Source: Alteromonadaceae bacterium M269 (GTDB lineage: Bacteria; Pseudomonadota; Gammaproteobacteria; Enterobacterales; Alteromonadaceae). Taken from it: 64,000 nt of DNA. Below the pieces are notes generated by a model, which saw only the letters and a program-made list of their open reading frames with translations, did no database searches and was not told the DNA's origin. The stretch is taken from NCBI GenBank assembly GCA_004353515.1, contig SMNZ01000003.1:372001-436000 (forward strand), given 5' to 3'. Of this stretch, positions 1-10,675 are shown piece after piece. Position 1 is the first letter of the stretch, and every line of letters begins with the position of its first letter. Position numbers and translations under genes: made by a program.

Positions 1-52
1 CCGGGTTGTTTTTCCATAAGCCTTGAAGACTTAGCTGTTTGTATTCACTCAC
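1..52 (-). CDS. rnfE: RnfE/RsxE, N-terminal start only (partial)
   Basis: RnfE is an integral membrane subunit of the Rnf (Rsx) complex, which couples electron flow between ferredoxin and NADH to ion transport, or keeps SoxR reduced. Only the first 17 codons are in the window; they read MSEYKQLSLQGLWKNNP, and the QGLWKNNP stretch is characteristic of RnfE/RsxE starts. The start is GTG at position 52, 14 bases after the rnfG stop, with only a weak AAAGAG ribosome site. Its place directly after rnfG matches the canonical A-B-C-D-G-E order. The rest of the gene lies beyond the left edge. Confidence 0.82.
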   Translation of the reverse strand, partial: MSEYKQLSLQGLWKNNP

Positions 53-66
53 GTCTATCAATCTCT

Positions 67-756
67 TTAATTGGTTGGGCAATTAGATTCTGCATCAAAT
101 AAACTGTCCCAGTTCTCGGCTGCATAAAAGGCGGTTTTGCGAACAGCTTTGACGACTGCTCTAGGGGTAATAGTGGCTCCAGTGAATTGATCGAACTGAC
201 CGCCGTCTTTCTTAACAGCCCACCGACTATCATCCTCAGAGTCCAATGCTTTTCCACTGAAAGACAAAATCCAATCGTCGACGCGCAAATCAATTTTGTC
301 GCCTAGACCCGGGGTTTCGGTATGTTGAAGGACACGGGCACCGAGAATGCTTTTGTCCGACGCTATACCTACGAGCAGAGTGATACTACCGCTGTATCCA
401 TCAGGAGCGACGGTTTCTATCACCAATGCTTGAGGTTCGTCTTGTTTTCGTGCTCGATAAACTTGTTTAGGTGACTCGTCGCCTAACGAATCAAGATCTT
501 GAGTTAAGGTGCAATCGAGCTGAAATGTATTGTCGTAAAGTGATGTTGGAACAAGCTGGTTGAGCGTATCCAACCTTTGTAATGCGGCTTGCTCTTTGAT
601 CCTATCTTCAGTTACTGCAGAGGTGAGTGCAATCATTGCGGTTGTTGCAATAGCGAACAGTGCCAGAACTGCACCGTTACGGACAATGTTTTCACTCATT
701 CCTCGTGGCTTTTCGGGAGCTTCTTGTATTTCGTTATCAGGATCGTGTTCAGACAT
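67..756 (-). CDS. rnfG: RnfG/RsxG, FMN-binding subunit of the Rnf electron-transport complex
   Basis: RnfG is a membrane-anchored periplasmic subunit carrying covalently bound FMN. The 229-residue product has a charged cytoplasmic start, one membrane segment at about residues 26-48, and a periplasmic FMN-binding domain. The flavinylation motif TGAT is at residues 192-195 (FTGATITP), with the last Thr as the expected phosphodiester-linked residue. The length is close to family members (about 206-215), with a slightly longer N-terminus. It lies 10 bases after rnfD and directly before rnfE, so it is part of one transcription unit. Confidence 0.95.
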   Translation of the reverse strand: MSEHDPDNEIQEAPEKPRGMSENIVRNGAVLALFAIATTAMIALTSAVTEDRIKEQAALQRLDTLNQLVPTSLYDNTFQLDCTLTQDLDSLGDESPKQVYRARKQDEPQALVIETVAPDGYSGSITLLVGIASDKSILGARVLQHTETPGLGDKIDLRVDDWILSFSGKALDSEDDSRWAVKKDGGQFDQFTGATITPRAVVKAVRKTAFYAAENWDSLFDAESNCPTN

Positions 757-766
757 TTTTATTCAA

Positions 767-1834
767 CTACTTGTTTGAACGATTCGCTTTCTGATGACCA
801 TAAACTCTCGGGCGAGTGTAATAATCAATCAGAGGAACCGCCATATTCATGATAACGACTGCGAAGCCTATAGCATCAGGGTATCCGCCAAATACGCGAA
901 TGAGGTAAACCCAAGCACCAACAGTTGCACCAAAGATAATTCGACCTTTATTCGTGGTACAGGCAGAGACTGGGTCGGTTAATATAAAAAACGCACCTAA
1001 CATAGTTGCACCGCTGAACCAATGTAGCCAAGGTGTCGCATATTGATCTGGGTTAATGAGATAAAAGATTAATGCAAAACTTCCCATTGATAACAGCATG
1101 CCAGCGGGAATGTGCCAGCTGATCACGCGCATTCTAATGAGGCCTATACCACCGATAAGATAAGCAAGGTTAACCCAAAACCAACCCACGCCACTTGCCC
1201 CACTGAAAGTAAGCTTTTGCATGCTCTCCTGTAATGTCAGGCTCAAGCTTAAATCGGTTTTTATAGTATCTAGTGGAGTTGCCATGGTGAAGCCATCAAT
1301 ACCGTTACGCAATTGCAGTAAGCTGTAACCGTCGGTACTAAAACCTGTCATGATAACACTGAGTGCATCAAAGAAGGTGATTTGGTGCTCAGCTAAGCTT
1401 TGTGGTGGTAGCCAACTCGTCATTTGAACCGGGAAGGAAACCAGCAACATCACGTAAGCTGCCATAGCTGGATTGAATAGATTAAAGCCTAAGCCGCCGT
1501 ATAGCTGCTTAACGATTGCAATGGCAAAGAATGCACCAATAGCGCTGATCCACCAAGGCGCTAGGGGAGGAATACTAATCGCTAAGAGTAACGCTGTTAG
1601 TAACGCACTACAGTCTTTAATAGCTGGTTCGAATGGGCGTTTTCGTACTTCTAAAAAGAGTGCTTCTGTTGCTATTGCAACCAGTGAAGCAATCAATAGA
1701 TGAATGATGCTTCCCCAGCCAAAGAAGAACGTTTGAACCGCTAACCCAGGCAAGGCAAACATGATAACGAGTTGCATAACTGAGCTCGTTGTTCGTCTGA
1801 TATGCTGATGCGGAGAACTGGCTACCTGAAACAT
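767..1834 (-). CDS. rnfD: RnfD/RsxD, integral membrane flavin-binding subunit of Rnf
   Basis: This is a 355-residue polytopic membrane protein of the NqrB/RnfD family, the usual family length (E. coli RsxD has 352). Hydrophobic segments run through the whole sequence. The loop [11 protein letters not shown] at residues 180-190 corresponds to the family flavinylation site, with Thr186 the likely FMN attachment point. The start ATG shares one base with the rnfC stop (TAATG), which indicates translational coupling. It would form the membrane core of the complex together with RnfA, RnfE and RnfG. Confidence 0.95.
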   Translation of the reverse strand: MFQVASSPHQHIRRTTSSVMQLVIMFALPGLAVQTFFFGWGSIIHLLIASLVAIATEALFLEVRKRPFEPAIKDCSALLTALLLAISIPPLAPWWISAIGAFFAIAIVKQLYGGLGFNLFNPAMAAYVMLLVSFPVQMTSWLPPQSLAEHQITFFDALSVIMTGFSTDGYSLLQLRNGIDGFTMATPLDTIKTDLSLSLTLQESMQKLTFSGASGVGWFWVNLAYLIGGIGLIRMRVISWHIPAGMLLSMGSFALIFYLINPDQYATPWLHWFSGATMLGAFFILTDPVSACTTNKGRIIFGATVGAWVYLIRVFGGYPDAIGFAVVIMNMAVPLIDYYTRPRVYGHQKANRSNK

Positions 1835-4158
1835 TATTCTGTAAGTTCCTTGTCTTCAGGGTTATCAATATCGTTTTGTTGAGCCGCTTGGCGTTCCGCC
1901 TGCTTTTTGGCCTTGGCTTTAGCTACAGCAGCAGCGACACGCGCTTTTTTCTTTTCTTCAGCAGTCATTTCCGAAACTTCGACTTCCTGAGTTGGTGCAC
2001 TCTGAGATTGTTCATCGCTTACTGAGTTATCCGTGCTTTCTTTTTCTTGCTGTTCAGCTTCTTTCTTTGCTTTGGCTTTGGCCACTGCGGCAGCTACACG
2101 TGCTTTTTTCTTTTCTTCAGCGCTCATTTCTGAAGCTTCGACTTCCTGAGCCGGTTCATTATGGGCTTGTTCCCCGGCAACTGAGTTATCTGAACGTTCT
2201 TTTTCTTGCCGCTCAGCTTCCTTCTTTGCCGTGGCTTTAGCCACTGCGGCAGCGACACGTGCTTTTTTCTTTTCTTCAGCAGTCATCTCTGAAACTTCAA
2301 GCTCTTGAGAAGAAGTATCTTGCGGTTCATTGGATTCGGCAGTTGGCTTTTCCAGGTTTTGCTGAGCCGCTTCCTTTTTAGCTTTAGCACGAGCGATAGC
2401 TGCTCTGACCGCAGCAGATTTTTGAGACGGTGTTTCCTCTTTCGCCTCGGCTGTTTGTTGTGCTTGCTGCTCTTTTTTCGCCTTTGCCCTAGCTATGGCG
2501 GCTTGAACTGCTGCTGATTTTTGTGCCTTTTCAGGTTGCTCGGTGCTTTCTGTATTGCTTGGGGCGCTCTGCAACTTCTTGGCTTTAGCTCTCGCCAGTG
2601 CGGCAGCAACCTTTGCCTTGGGATCAGATTCGCTTACAGAGTCATCAATCTGATCCGCTGTATCTTTAACGGGTGTAGCTTCTGCTCGCTTTTTACGAGC
2701 TTCAGCGGCTAAGCGATGTTTCTCTTCACGTGCTTCTTTTTCGCGTTCGAGTCGCGCTTGACGCGCTTCAAAGCGTTCTTTGGCTTTGGCGGCTTTAATC
2801 TGCTCTTTTTCGTCTTCTCTAATAGTCGCTTTTGCTTGCCTGTAATACTGAACTAATGGTATCTGGCTTGGGCAGACATAGGCACAAGCTCCGCATTCAA
2901 TACAATCGAATAAGTTGTAATCTTGAGCTTTATCAAGCTCTTTTGCTTTGCTGTGCCAGTATAGTTGTTGAGGTAACAAACCCGCAGGGCAGGCATCTGC
3001 ACAAGCTCCACACCGAATACAGGCTTGTTCCGCTTCTGTTAACGGAATCTCAGAATCTGTAGGTACGAGTAAGCAATTTGATACTTTAACGACAGGAACA
3101 TGATCAGAACGCAGTGAGAAGCCCATCATAGGGCCGCCCATAATCAAACGTTGGCCTCGTTTCTGTTTTTTCACATCGTACTCAGCAAAATCTAGCAGAT
3201 GAGACATTGGAGTTCCGAGCAATGCCCAAACATTGCCTGGTTTACTCAAAGCTTTTCCCGTTAACGTGATAACGCGCTCGATAAGAGGTTTCCCTGAAAA
3301 TACCGCATCGGCAATCGCATAACAGGTACCGACGTTATGAGTCAGCACACCTATATCAATTGGAAGGCCGCCGCTTGGTACTTCCTTATTCAAAAGCATT
3401 TGAATTAGCTGTTTCTCTCCACCTGCCGGATACTTTGTTGGAACTGAGCATACAAGATACTTACGATTTTCCTGACAAGCGACTTGCATAGCTTCTATCG
3501 CTTTTGGCTTATTATCTTCAATGGCGATAATGATGTGCTTGGGGTTCAAAATGTGTGTGAGGACATCTATCCCTTGCCTGATTTGCCAAGCATGCTCGCG
3601 CATGAGTCTGTCGTCTGATGTTATGTAAGGCTCACACTCGACACCATTAATAATAAGATATTCAACTTCCTTTTGAACGCCGACTTTAATATGTGTTGGA
3701 AAGCCTGCGCCTCCCATACCAGCAATACCGGCACTACAGATAGCTTCAATTAATTCTGGCTTAGGAAGGCTTTGATAATTTGTTAGAGGCGTTAAGTCGA
3801 TCCATTTATCTTCGCCATCGGGTTTTATCTGTAGCGTTGCCTCAGCTATTCCAGATGGATGTGCTGATACATGGGGGGCAATCGCAACCACTTCACCTGA
3901 TGTTGGCGCATGCACAGGAACAGACAGCGGGTGCGAATTTTTCGTTAACGCTTGGCCTTTTAAGACTTTGTCTCCAGGAGCAACAATAATTTGCCCTTCC
4001 AAACCAATATGTTGCTTTACCGTGAGGTATAAGCACTCAGGTAAAGAAGGTCTTTTAATGACTGTGGTGTTGGAGATAGTTTTGAAATCAACAGGGTGGA
4101 CACCGCCAGGAAAATCCCAGGTTCGGCCACTTTTAAGTCGTTCTAATACGTTATGCAA
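1834..4158 (-). CDS. rnfC: RnfC/RsxC, NADH- and Fe-S-binding subunit with a long repetitive Ala/Lys-rich tail
   Basis: RnfC is the peripheral subunit that carries the NADH/FMN site and two 4Fe-4S clusters. The 774-residue product has the N-terminal RnfC barrel, the Nqo1-like core (about 130-340), and two ferredoxin motifs, [12 protein letters not shown] near residue 377 and [12 protein letters not shown] near 417. From about residue 445 to the end it is a low-complexity tail rich in A, K and E, with near-identical repeats of the [14 protein letters not shown] type. Tails of variable length are known in gammaproteobacterial RnfC. The tail is unusually repetitive here at the DNA level. The gene lies 16 bases downstream of rnfB. 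Confidence 0.95.
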   Translation of the reverse strand: MHNVLERLKSGRTWDFPGGVHPVDFKTISNTTVIKRPSLPECLYLTVKQHIGLEGQIIVAPGDKVLKGQALTKNSHPLSVPVHAPTSGEVVAIAPHVSAHPSGIAEATLQIKPDGEDKWIDLTPLTNYQSLPKPELIEAICSAGIAGMGGAGFPTHIKVGVQKEVEYLIINGVECEPYITSDDRLMREHAWQIRQGIDVLTHILNPKHIIIAIEDNKPKAIEAMQVACQENRKYLVCSVPTKYPAGGEKQLIQMLLNKEVPSGGLPIDIGVLTHNVGTCYAIADAVFSGKPLIERVITLTGKALSKPGNVWALLGTPMSHLLDFAEYDVKKQKRGQRLIMGGPMMGFSLRSDHVPVVKVSNCLLVPTDSEIPLTEAEQACIRCGACADACPAGLLPQQLYWHSKAKELDKAQDYNLFDCIECGACAYVCPSQIPLVQYYRQAKATIREDEKEQIKAAKAKERFEARQARLEREKEAREEKHRLAAEARKKRAEATPVKDTADQIDDSVSESDPKAKVAAALARAKAKKLQSAPSNTESTEQPEKAQKSAAVQAAIARAKAKKEQQAQQTAEAKEETPSQKSAAVRAAIARAKAKKEAAQQNLEKPTAESNEPQDTSSQELEVSEMTAEEKKKARVAAAVAKATAKKEAERQEKERSDNSVAGEQAHNEPAQEVEASEMSAEEKKKARVAAAVAKAKAKKEAEQQEKESTDNSVSDEQSQSAPTQEVEVSEMTAEEKKKARVAAAVAKAKAKKQAERQAAQQNDIDNPEDKELTE
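1870..2330 (-). repeat. Tandem coding repeats in the rnfC 3' tail (three ~159-bp units plus shorter ones upstream)
   Basis: Within rnfC, three successive units of about 53 codons each begin SEM(T/S)[15 protein letters not shown] and end in an acidic, Q/S-rich linker. Related shorter units ([14 protein letters not shown]) precede them at about 2370-2530. DNA identity between the long units is high, so copy number may vary by slippage or recombination. The encoded pattern is alternating basic alpha-helix and acidic linker. Confidence 0.85.
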
Positions 4159-4174
4159 TGACTGAATCCACCCG

Positions 4175-4729
4175 TTAGCTAATTTCTTTGATTGGAATGC
4201 TGTTTAAGTCCCAACGCCAATTCTGTGCAGATTGCTTAACTGGAATCATGTCGATGCAGTCGACAGGGCAGGGAGCTACACAAAGATCACAGCCAGTACA
4301 TTCATCTGTTATCACTGTATGCATTTGTCGTGTTGCGCCAACGATAGCGTCTACCGGGCATGCAACAATACATTTTGTGCAGCCAATACATTCGTCTTCT
4401 CTTATGTAGGCGACCTTAGTGACGTCCTCTTCACCGTGAGCTGCATCTAATGGAACGGCTTCAACGCCCATCATATCAGCCAGCTTCTTGATGGTTGCCT
4501 CTCCACCTGGAGGACATTTATTGATATCGTCGCCGTTTGCAATAGCTTCTGCATATGGGCGGCAGCCAGGGTAACCGCATTGACCACACTGGGTTTGTGG
4601 CAAGACTTCATCCAACTGATCAACCAAAGGATCGCTTTCTACTTTGAACCGAATTGCAGCAAAACCAAGAATGGCACCGAATACAAGTGCTAGTATGCCT
4701 ACTGCAATTAATGCTATGGCTGCTGTCAT
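4175..4729 (-). CDS. rnfB: RnfB/RsxB, multi-cluster ferredoxin subunit of Rnf
   Basis: RnfB passes electrons between soluble ferredoxin and the membrane part of the complex. The 184-residue product has an N-terminal membrane anchor (about 4-26), then a 4Fe-4S domain with Cys48, Cys51, Cys56 and Cys72. Two classical ferredoxin motifs follow, Cys114/117/120/124 and Cys144/147/150/154, each ending in CP. All expected ligands are present. It lies between rnfA (52 bases upstream) and rnfC (16 bases downstream) in the operon. Confidence 0.95.
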   Translation of the reverse strand: MTAAIALIAVGILALVFGAILGFAAIRFKVESDPLVDQLDEVLPQTQCGQCGYPGCRPYAEAIANGDDINKCPPGGEATIKKLADMMGVEAVPLDAAHGEEDVTKVAYIREDECIGCTKCIVACPVDAIVGATRQMHTVITDECTGCDLCVAPCPVDCIDMIPVKQSAQNWRWDLNSIPIKEIS

Positions 4730-4781
4730 TAAAGCTCTCCCTCGTTAGATCTGAGAGAGTGATTGGAAAAACAACTCATCA

Positions 4782-5363
4782 CTAAAACTTCACCAACCCT
4801 GTAAACCCCATAAAAGCTAAAGACATAAGGCCTGCGGTAATCATAGCAATAGAAGCGCCTTTAAAAGGTGAGGGGACATCAGCAACAGCGAGACGCTCTC
4901 TCATTGCTGCAAATAAAATCAACACTAATGAGAAACCTAAAGCTGCCCCAAAACCATAAATAACTGATTGGAAGAAGTTATTGAATTGATTCACATTCAA
5001 CAAGGCTACACCTAATACCGCACAGTTAGTTGTGATCAGAGGTAAAAATATACCGAGTAGCCTATATAAAGTAGGGCTGGTTTTGTGCACGATCATTTCG
5101 GTTAATTGAACAACTACGGCGATAACTAAGATAAAGCTCAATGTGCGTAGAAATTGGATGTCTAAGGGAACAAGAATGTAGTGCTCAACAAGATAGCTGG
5201 TTAAAGACGCCAACGTTAAGACAAAAGTAGTCGCCATCGACATACCAATAGCCGTTTCCAACTTGCTGGATACCCCCATAAAAGGGCAGAGCCCAAGAAA
5301 TTGGACCAAAACAAAGTTATTTACCAGCACAGTGCTGATAATAAGTAGTACAAATTCTGTCAT
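4782..5363 (-). CDS. rnfA: RnfA/RsxA, integral membrane subunit of Rnf, first gene of the operon
   Basis: This is a 193-residue polytopic membrane protein with the same length as E. coli RsxA. It contains the conserved [18 protein letters not shown] and [11 protein letters not shown] segments. The two Cys in membrane half-helices (GLCP and TNCA) match the residues that ligand an intramembrane Fe-S cluster between RnfA and RnfE in the Rnf/Nqr family. It is the first gene of the minus-strand operon, so the promoter must lie within 5364-5600. Confidence 0.95.
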   Translation of the reverse strand: MTEFVLLIISTVLVNNFVLVQFLGLCPFMGVSSKLETAIGMSMATTFVLTLASLTSYLVEHYILVPLDIQFLRTLSFILVIAVVVQLTEMIVHKTSPTLYRLLGIFLPLITTNCAVLGVALLNVNQFNNFFQSVIYGFGAALGFSLVLILFAAMRERLAVADVPSPFKGASIAMITAGLMSLAFMGFTGLVKF

Positions 5364-5488
5364 TTACTGGTCTTGACGCTGATGCTCAGGCTTTTACCTC
5401 AGCAATGAATTTGATATCAACGAGAAGCGTTATGCATGTTGATACATTAATCCTGCCTATTATCCTTTTTTGTTTACCAATTAACAAC

Positions 5489-5514
5489 TTGAGATTAAGT
5501 AGGGTTATTCTCAA
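5489..5514. promoter_or_regulatory. Inverted repeat upstream of rnfA, possible operator
   Basis: TTGAGA at 5489-5494 and TCTCAA at 5509-5514 form a 6-bp inverted repeat with a 14-bp AT-rich spacer, about 125 bp upstream of the rnfA start. No T-run follows on either strand, so it does not look like a terminator. An operator function is only inferred from its place in the rnf upstream region. I cannot assign a regulator. Confidence 0.3.
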
Positions 5515-5603
5515 ATGATAAGATCGACAAACAATCAATACAGGTATTGAGTTAACTTGATGTAGATTAATGTATGAAGATAGAAGGAATGTTCTGAGTT
5601 AAG

Positions 5604-5680
5604 TGGCTCCCCCTCCCCGACTCGAACGGGGGACCTGCGGATTAACAGTCCGTCGCTCTAACCAACTGAGCTAAGGGGGA
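5604..5680 (-). tRNA. tRNA-Asn (anticodon GTT), copy 1
   Basis: The reverse complement folds into a standard 77-nt tRNA: acceptor TCCCCCT paired with AGGGGGA, discriminator G, encoded CCA, D-arm GCTCAGTTGGTTAGAGC, anticodon loop CTGTTAA with anticodon GTT, and T-loop GTTCGAG. The CCA end is encoded at 5604-5606. A second identical copy lies just upstream at 5703-5779, probably in the same transcript. Confidence 0.97.
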
Positions 5681-5702
5681 ACAGGTACTTGCTAGTTTTG
5701 AA

Positions 5703-5779
5703 TGGCTCCCCCTCCCCGACTCGAACGGGGGACCTGCGGATTAACAGTCCGTCGCTCTAACCAACTGAGCTAAGGGGGA
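5703..5779 (-). tRNA. tRNA-Asn (anticodon GTT), copy 2
   Basis: This copy is identical in sequence to the tRNA-Asn at 5604-5680, with anticodon GTT and an encoded CCA. The two genes are 22 bases apart on the minus strand, and the short leader TGTT before the mature 5' end is also the same. A tandem duplication is the simplest explanation. Confidence 0.97.
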
Positions 5780-6214
5780 ACAGGCTATTCAAAAGCTATA
5801 TTTTGCCGTGTTTTGCTCTTCGTATTCTATCTTTATTTGTTAAAGATTTAATGCCCGAGCCCGACAACGGGGGCGAATATTAATGAGCCTACAGGACTGT
5901 GTCAACAAGTTCGTATTTTTTTTTGCTCTGTCGCTTATTTTTAAGCCAACGCAGCTTATAAACAGAACAATTAAACATGATGTGAGTAAGTTTCATGTAG
6001 CTTTTTTTGAGTTGATCCTTATGATCAAAAGTAGTGCATGTAACTTTGATCCCGTAGAGAAAATTACTATCCGTTATAATGCCTTCAGTTAATAGATCAA
6101 AAAAGCCTGTTTAGTCGCGTTTTATATCAACTAGCTGAATTATAAGGGTAAAGTGATTTACACCATAATAGTCGTTTTTTTATTCCATAAAGCGATAAGG
6201 TTAATTATTTTTAC

Positions 6215-6223
6215 TGTGGATAA
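6215..6223 (-). promoter_or_regulatory. DnaA box (perfect match)
   Basis: TGTGGATAA on the plus strand is the reverse complement of the consensus DnaA box TTATCCACA. It lies about 115 bp from the paired boxes at 6338-6360 and has the same orientation as the right-hand box of that pair. Confidence 0.5.
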
Positions 6224-6337
6224 AAACAGTATTTAATAAAAATGTAACGAAAGATCCGTACCCGTAGCGTTAGTGTCGACTTACAAAAAGTAGGGGCAAT
6301 GATCGGGGAAAACCCGCCCTTATTGGAGTGATCAAAG

Positions 6338-6360
6338 TTATCCACCGAAACTGTGGATAA
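6338..6360. promoter_or_regulatory. Pair of oppositely oriented DnaA boxes
   Basis: TTATCCACC (6338-6346, 8 of 9 consensus) and TGTGGATAA (6352-6360, a perfect box on the minus strand) face each other with a 5-bp gap. Together they form a near-palindrome. Closely spaced opposed DnaA boxes are a hallmark of DARS-type DnaA-reactivating sites and also occur in origins. GATC sites flank the pair at 6301 and about 6331. Confidence 0.5.
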
Positions 6361-7128
6361 CTATGTGGGTACTTTTTGAATAGATTCTTTTAGACCAATA
6401 AAATCGATGTCAATACTTTGCCTTTAAAAAAACAAAATTTTTTTATTTCCTTTAAAAACAAATAGATAGAAGCATATTGTCCAATAGGTGCCTGTCTTGT
6501 CTAAAAAATAACCTGAGCTGGCACGGGCTGTGTATTATTTACGTTGTCAAGAAAAAAAATAATTATTTTCTTTAAAAAATCGCATAAATTTCCTTGCAAC
6601 TCGAAGTGTTTTAGACTTAGCCGTAACACCAAAATGTACGCCATTATGACACTTATATGACATAGCTTATTGGTTTTAAATGACAAATTTCTGACAGTGT
6701 CAAAAATGAGGTGATCAATTAACGATCATCATTCGGGTAGTATTTTTAACCCAATCTGATATTTCGTTATTTATTCTTAGTTTTAAAGGCTGAGTGTTTT
6801 GATCTTCACAAAGGAGTTCAGCGTGTTTTGCAGTAATGCTTTAGTATAAGTCGCGAACAACGAAAAGAGTTTAATCGGAAAGATCCGGTGTCTCGTCTGA
6901 TTTAACTGTCAAACTAGGTGAAGTTTTTATCTGTTGTGATCTAGAATGCAAACCATCGAGTAAATTGTTGGTGCGTGTCAGCATTCTTTTACCTTTTCTT
7001 ACTAAATGATATGCCCTGACAAGCTTTATCGTTGCGCTTAGCGTAGCTGTATATAAATGATTTCCGTATAATAAACGCCTTTTGTCGCGTCTCTATTTCT
7101 AGCTTTTATTGAATGGGTTAAGCCTAAG

Positions 7129-8493
7129 TTGTCTAAACGTAATCGTGATCTCGTAAATGATCCTATCGCCCAAACGCTGAAGCAAATGACGATACCTGTC
7201 ATTGTTGGCATGATCATGTTGATGTCGTTCAGCATTGTCGATACTTATTTTGTCAGTCTGTTAGGGACTGATGAACTTGCCGCTATCAGCTTTACATTCC
7301 CAGTGACCTTCACTGTCATTAGTTTGAATATTGGCTTGGGTATTGGAACCTCCGCACTTATTGCCAAGTATTTAGGCTCCGGCGATGACCATATGGCGAA
7401 AGAGTTTGGTACTGGTGCGATTATGTTGTCAGTTATCTTAGTTGGGGCGCTATCGATAATTGGCGTTTTCTCTATAGAGCCAATATTCGGTTTGATGGGA
7501 GCATCATCTGATCAAATGCCGCACATTAGACAATATATGGTTTTGTGGTACGTGTCTGGCGTATTTCTCGCAATCCCTATGGTCGGTAATAGTGTGCTAA
7601 GAGCGGCAGGGGATACTAAAACACCAAGCATAGTGATGGCGTTAGGTGGCCTTATTAATGCAGTGTTCGATCCTATTCTTATTTTTGGGCTAGGCCCTAT
7701 CCCTGCTATGGGTATTCAGGGGGCTGCAGCTGCAACCTTAATCGCTTGGATAGTTGCATCAACCTATGTGCTTTATTTACTCAGTGTAAAGAGACATTTA
7801 ATTCTGCCTCGTTTATTAACGTTGGATGAGTTTAAGTTTACAACACCTAAGATTTTAAAAATCGGTTTACCAGCTGCTGGTGCGAATATGCTTACACCAG
7901 TTGCTGGTGGCATATTAACGGCAATAGTTGCGTCTTATGGTCCTGAAGCTGTTGCTGCGTGGGGAGTTGGAAGTCGTATTGAGTCAATCGCGAGTATTGT
8001 TGTTTTGGCTTTATCAATGACACTGCCACCTTTTATTAGTCAGAACTTCGGTGCTGATAAAATAGGGCGTGTTGCTCAGGCTTACTGCTTTACAATGCGT
8101 TTCGTCATTATTTGGCAGTTGGGTGTCGCTATGTTGATGATGTTGCTTTCACCTTATATTGCGCTTATCTTTGCTGATGAAAAAGAAGTTATTGAGCTAC
8201 TCCAGTTATTCTTGTTTATTGTGCCATTAGGGTACGGCTTACAGGGTATTATTATACTGACGAATTCGTCGCTGAATGCGATGCACAAGCCGATGGCAGC
8301 TCTTATCCTGAGTGTTTTAAGGTTGTTTGTTTTCTTTGTACCTTTCTCATTTTTAGGCAGCCAACTGTATCAACTTGAAGGTATGTTCTGGGCTGGTATA
8401 GCCGCTAACTTCTGTACTGCAGCTGTCGCGTATATTTGGTTTACGCGTTTATTAAAACAGGAATCTGTGACAGAAATGGTCGTGCAACAGTGA
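7129..8493 (+). CDS. MATE-family multidrug/Na+ antiporter
   Basis: This is a 454-residue inner-membrane exporter of the MATE (NorM/DinF-like) family, with about 12 hydrophobic segments in two related halves. The N-terminus has the family pattern [18 protein letters not shown] before helix 1. Family members export cationic drugs or metabolites in exchange for Na+ or H+; the substrate here is unknown. The start is TTG at 7129, because the upstream in-frame ATG is blocked by a stop and the first helix would be lost from a later start. Its stop overlaps the uvrB start (GTGA), so the two genes are co-translated. Confidence 0.9.
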   Translation: MSKRNRDLVNDPIAQTLKQMTIPVIVGMIMLMSFSIVDTYFVSLLGTDELAAISFTFPVTFTVISLNIGLGIGTSALIAKYLGSGDDHMAKEFGTGAIMLSVILVGALSIIGVFSIEPIFGLMGASSDQMPHIRQYMVLWYVSGVFLAIPMVGNSVLRAAGDTKTPSIVMALGGLINAVFDPILIFGLGPIPAMGIQGAAAATLIAWIVASTYVLYLLSVKRHLILPRLLTLDEFKFTTPKILKIGLPAAGANMLTPVAGGILTAIVASYGPEAVAAWGVGSRIESIASIVVLALSMTLPPFISQNFGADKIGRVAQAYCFTMRFVIIWQLGVAMLMMLLSPYIALIFADEKEVIELLQLFLFIVPLGYGLQGIIILTNSSLNAMHKPMAALILSVLRLFVFFVPFSFLGSQLYQLEGMFWAGIAANFCTAAVAYIWFTRLLKQESVTEMVVQQ

Positions 8494-10502
8494 GTCGAGG
8501 CTTTAGCTTACAATCTGAATATAATCCTGCAGGGGATCAACCAACAGCTATTGCTTCACTGGTTGAAGGTTTAGAAGATGGCTTAGCATGCCAAACCTTG
8601 TTGGGAGTTACGGGGTCAGGTAAAACCTTTACTATGGCCAATGTTATTCAAGAAGTTCAACGGCCAACACTGATATTGGCTCATAATAAGACGCTAGCAG
8701 CTCAGTTATATGGGGAGATGAAAGAGTTCTTCCCTAATAATGCGGTTGAATATTTTGTTTCTTACTATGACTATTACCAACCAGAAGCCTACGTACCCAC
8801 AACAGATACTTTTATAGAAAAAGACGCATCGATTAATTCTCACATTGAGCAGATGCGCCTTTCTGCCACCAAGTCTTTATTAGAAAGACGCGACGTTATT
8901 ATTGTCTCTTCGGTTTCTGCGATATACGGCTTGGGCGATCCTGAGTCTTACATGAAGATGCTACTGCATTTGCGTCAAGGTGACTTGATGGATCAGCGCG
9001 ATATATTGCGCCGATTAGCTGAACTTCAATACAGTCGAAATGATGTGAGCTTCGAGCGTGGTACCTTCCGTGTTCGTGGTGATGTAATCGATATTTTCCC
9101 AGCCGACTCTGAAAAGCAAGGCGTTAGAGTTGAGTTGTTTGACGAAGAGATTGAGCGAATCAGCTTGTTTGATCCGCTAACAGGTACTGTTGATAAAACG
9201 GTCGCTAGAACGACCGTATTCCCTAAGACGCACTACGTGACGCCACGAGAAAAAATTGTGGCTGCTGTTGAAGATATTAAAGATGAACTCAGAGAGAGGA
9301 GTTCGCAGCTTAAATATATTGATAAGTTAGTTGAAGAACAGCGTATCTCACAAAGGACGCAGTTTGATGTCGAGATGATGTTGGAATTAGGGTATTGCTC
9401 GGGCATTGAGAACTACTCGCGTTACTTATCTGGAAGAGCTCCAGGCGAGCCACCTCCAACTCTGTTTGATTATTTTCCATCGGACGGTTTACTTTTTATT
9501 GATGAATCGCATGTTACTGTGTCGCAAATTGGCGCAATGTACAAAGGTGATCGCTCACGCAAAGAGACTTTAGTTGAGTTTGGTTTTCGATTGCCCTCTG
9601 CATTAGATAACAGACCCTTGAAGTTTGACGAATTCGAACGCCTATCTAAGCAAACGATTTATATTTCAGCGACACCTGGCAAATATGAACTTGAAAAGTC
9701 AGGGGATGATATTGTTGAGCAAGTTGTTCGTCCTACTGGGTTGGTTGACCCTGAGATTGAAATACGCCCGGTAGCTACTCAAGTTGATGACTTGTTATCT
9801 GAGATCGGTAAGCGAGTTGAGTTGAACGAACGCGTCTTGGTGACAACACTTACAAAGCGCATGGCAGAAGATTTGAGTGATTACCTTGATGAGCACGGTG
9901 TCAAAGTCAGGTACCTTCACTCAGATATAGATACGGTTGAGCGTATTGAGATTATCCGAGACCTTCGTATTGGCAAGTTTGATGTTTTAGTTGGCATAAA
10001 CTTATTGCGGGAAGGTTTGGATATGCCAGAGGTCTCACTTGTGGCTATCTTAGATGCTGATAAAGAAGGCTTTTTGCGTTCTGATCGCTCTTTGATTCAA
10101 ACAATGGGTAGGGCCGCACGTAATCTTAATGGTAAAGCAATCTTATATGCGGATACTGTGACAGGCTCTATGCAAAGAGCTATTGATGAAACAGAGCGCC
10201 GTCGAGAAAAGCAAATCGCGCATAACCTGGCAAATGGTATTACACCGCAAAGTCTGAATAAACCGATCACAGACATTATGGATGTGGGGGATACTGACAC
10301 ATCAACCGGTGGTGTGAAGTTGCGCAAAGTAGCGGAAGCTAAACCCGTCTATCAGGGAATGTCATCAGCTGATCTTATGGCTAAAATCAGTGAGCTTGAA
10401 AAACAAATGTTCACGCATGCGAAGAACTTGGAATTCGAACAGGCAGCTGCTATACGTGATGAAGTTGAACTGCTTCGCGCGCAATCAATCAAGCAAGCCT
10501 AA
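8490..10502 (+). CDS. uvrB: UvrB, excinuclease ABC subunit B
   Basis: UvrB is the damage-verifying helicase-like subunit of nucleotide excision repair; it receives damaged DNA from UvrA and recruits UvrC. The 670-residue product starts at GTG 8490 ([18 protein letters not shown]), overlapping the MATE stop by 4 bases. Seen are Walker A GVTGSGKT (39-46), the beta-hairpin region [12 protein letters not shown], the DESH box, the C-terminal helicase motifs including GRAARN, and a C-terminal UVR motif (about 630-665) that contacts UvrC. E. coli UvrB has 673 residues. An in-frame extension up to 8436 exists but would overlap the MATE gene and does not match family starts. Confidence 0.97.
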   Translation: MSRGFSLQSEYNPAGDQPTAIASLVEGLEDGLACQTLLGVTGSGKTFTMANVIQEVQRPTLILAHNKTLAAQLYGEMKEFFPNNAVEYFVSYYDYYQPEAYVPTTDTFIEKDASINSHIEQMRLSATKSLLERRDVIIVSSVSAIYGLGDPESYMKMLLHLRQGDLMDQRDILRRLAELQYSRNDVSFERGTFRVRGDVIDIFPADSEKQGVRVELFDEEIERISLFDPLTGTVDKTVARTTVFPKTHYVTPREKIVAAVEDIKDELRERSSQLKYIDKLVEEQRISQRTQFDVEMMLELGYCSGIENYSRYLSGRAPGEPPPTLFDYFPSDGLLFIDESHVTVSQIGAMYKGDRSRKETLVEFGFRLPSALDNRPLKFDEFERLSKQTIYISATPGKYELEKSGDDIVEQVVRPTGLVDPEIEIRPVATQVDDLLSEIGKRVELNERVLVTTLTKRMAEDLSDYLDEHGVKVRYLHSDIDTVERIEIIRDLRIGKFDVLVGINLLREGLDMPEVSLVAILDADKEGFLRSDRSLIQTMGRAARNLNGKAILYADTVTGSMQRAIDETERRREKQIAHNLANGITPQSLNKPITDIMDVGDTDTSTGGVKLRKVAEAKPVYQGMSSADLMAKISELEKQMFTHAKNLEFEQAAAIRDEVELLRAQSIKQA

Positions 10503-10632
10503 AAAATTATACCTATCCAGCCATCAATAAGCGCATTTGAAAGTTAACAACTGACTGTTAACCTTCAATTACGCCTTTATTTACCTTGTATTACGCATTC
10601 TTCGAATAAAACTTGTGCATCGGACGAAGATT

Positions 10633-10655
10633 CGTATAGTATAATTTAGTATACG
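10633..10655. promoter_or_regulatory. Palindrome over the LysR-gene promoter
   Basis: CGTATA (10633-10638) and TATACG (10650-10655) form inverted arms around a TATAAT-like core, 20 bp before the LysR-family start codon. The position overlaps the likely -10 region, which fits negative autoregulation as is common for LysR regulators. The function is inferred from position only. Confidence 0.4.
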
Positions 10656-10675
10656 TTACGAAGGTGATAATAATA

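Larger units (their letters stand above)
5780..7128. other. 1.35-kb gene-free region with DnaA boxes, GATC cluster and AT-rich tracts
   Basis: No convincing gene is present. The region separates the leftward rnf/tRNA genes from the rightward MATE/uvrB genes. By eye it has about a dozen GATC sites within roughly 900 bp, more than chance would give, three DnaA-box matches at 6215-6360, and AT-rich stretches at 6395-6480 and 6535-6595. Such content fits a DnaA-binding regulatory locus (DARS- or datA-like) or an origin-like sequence. The part next to 7128 must also hold the MATE promoter. Confidence 0.55.

Noticed and set aside
5883-6092. 69-codon plus-strand frame in the DnaA-box region
   Set aside because: Weak start, Phe/Leu-rich by AT composition, no resemblance to known small proteins.
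5780-7128. The chromosomal replication origin itself
   Set aside because: Only three DnaA boxes found, and none of the usual origin neighbours (dnaA, dnaN, mnmG, mioC) is in the window. Kept as an origin-like or DARS-like candidate only.
8436-8489. Upstream extension of uvrB
   Set aside because: It lies fully inside the MATE gene and does not match UvrB N-termini; the GTG at 8490 fits family length and overlap.
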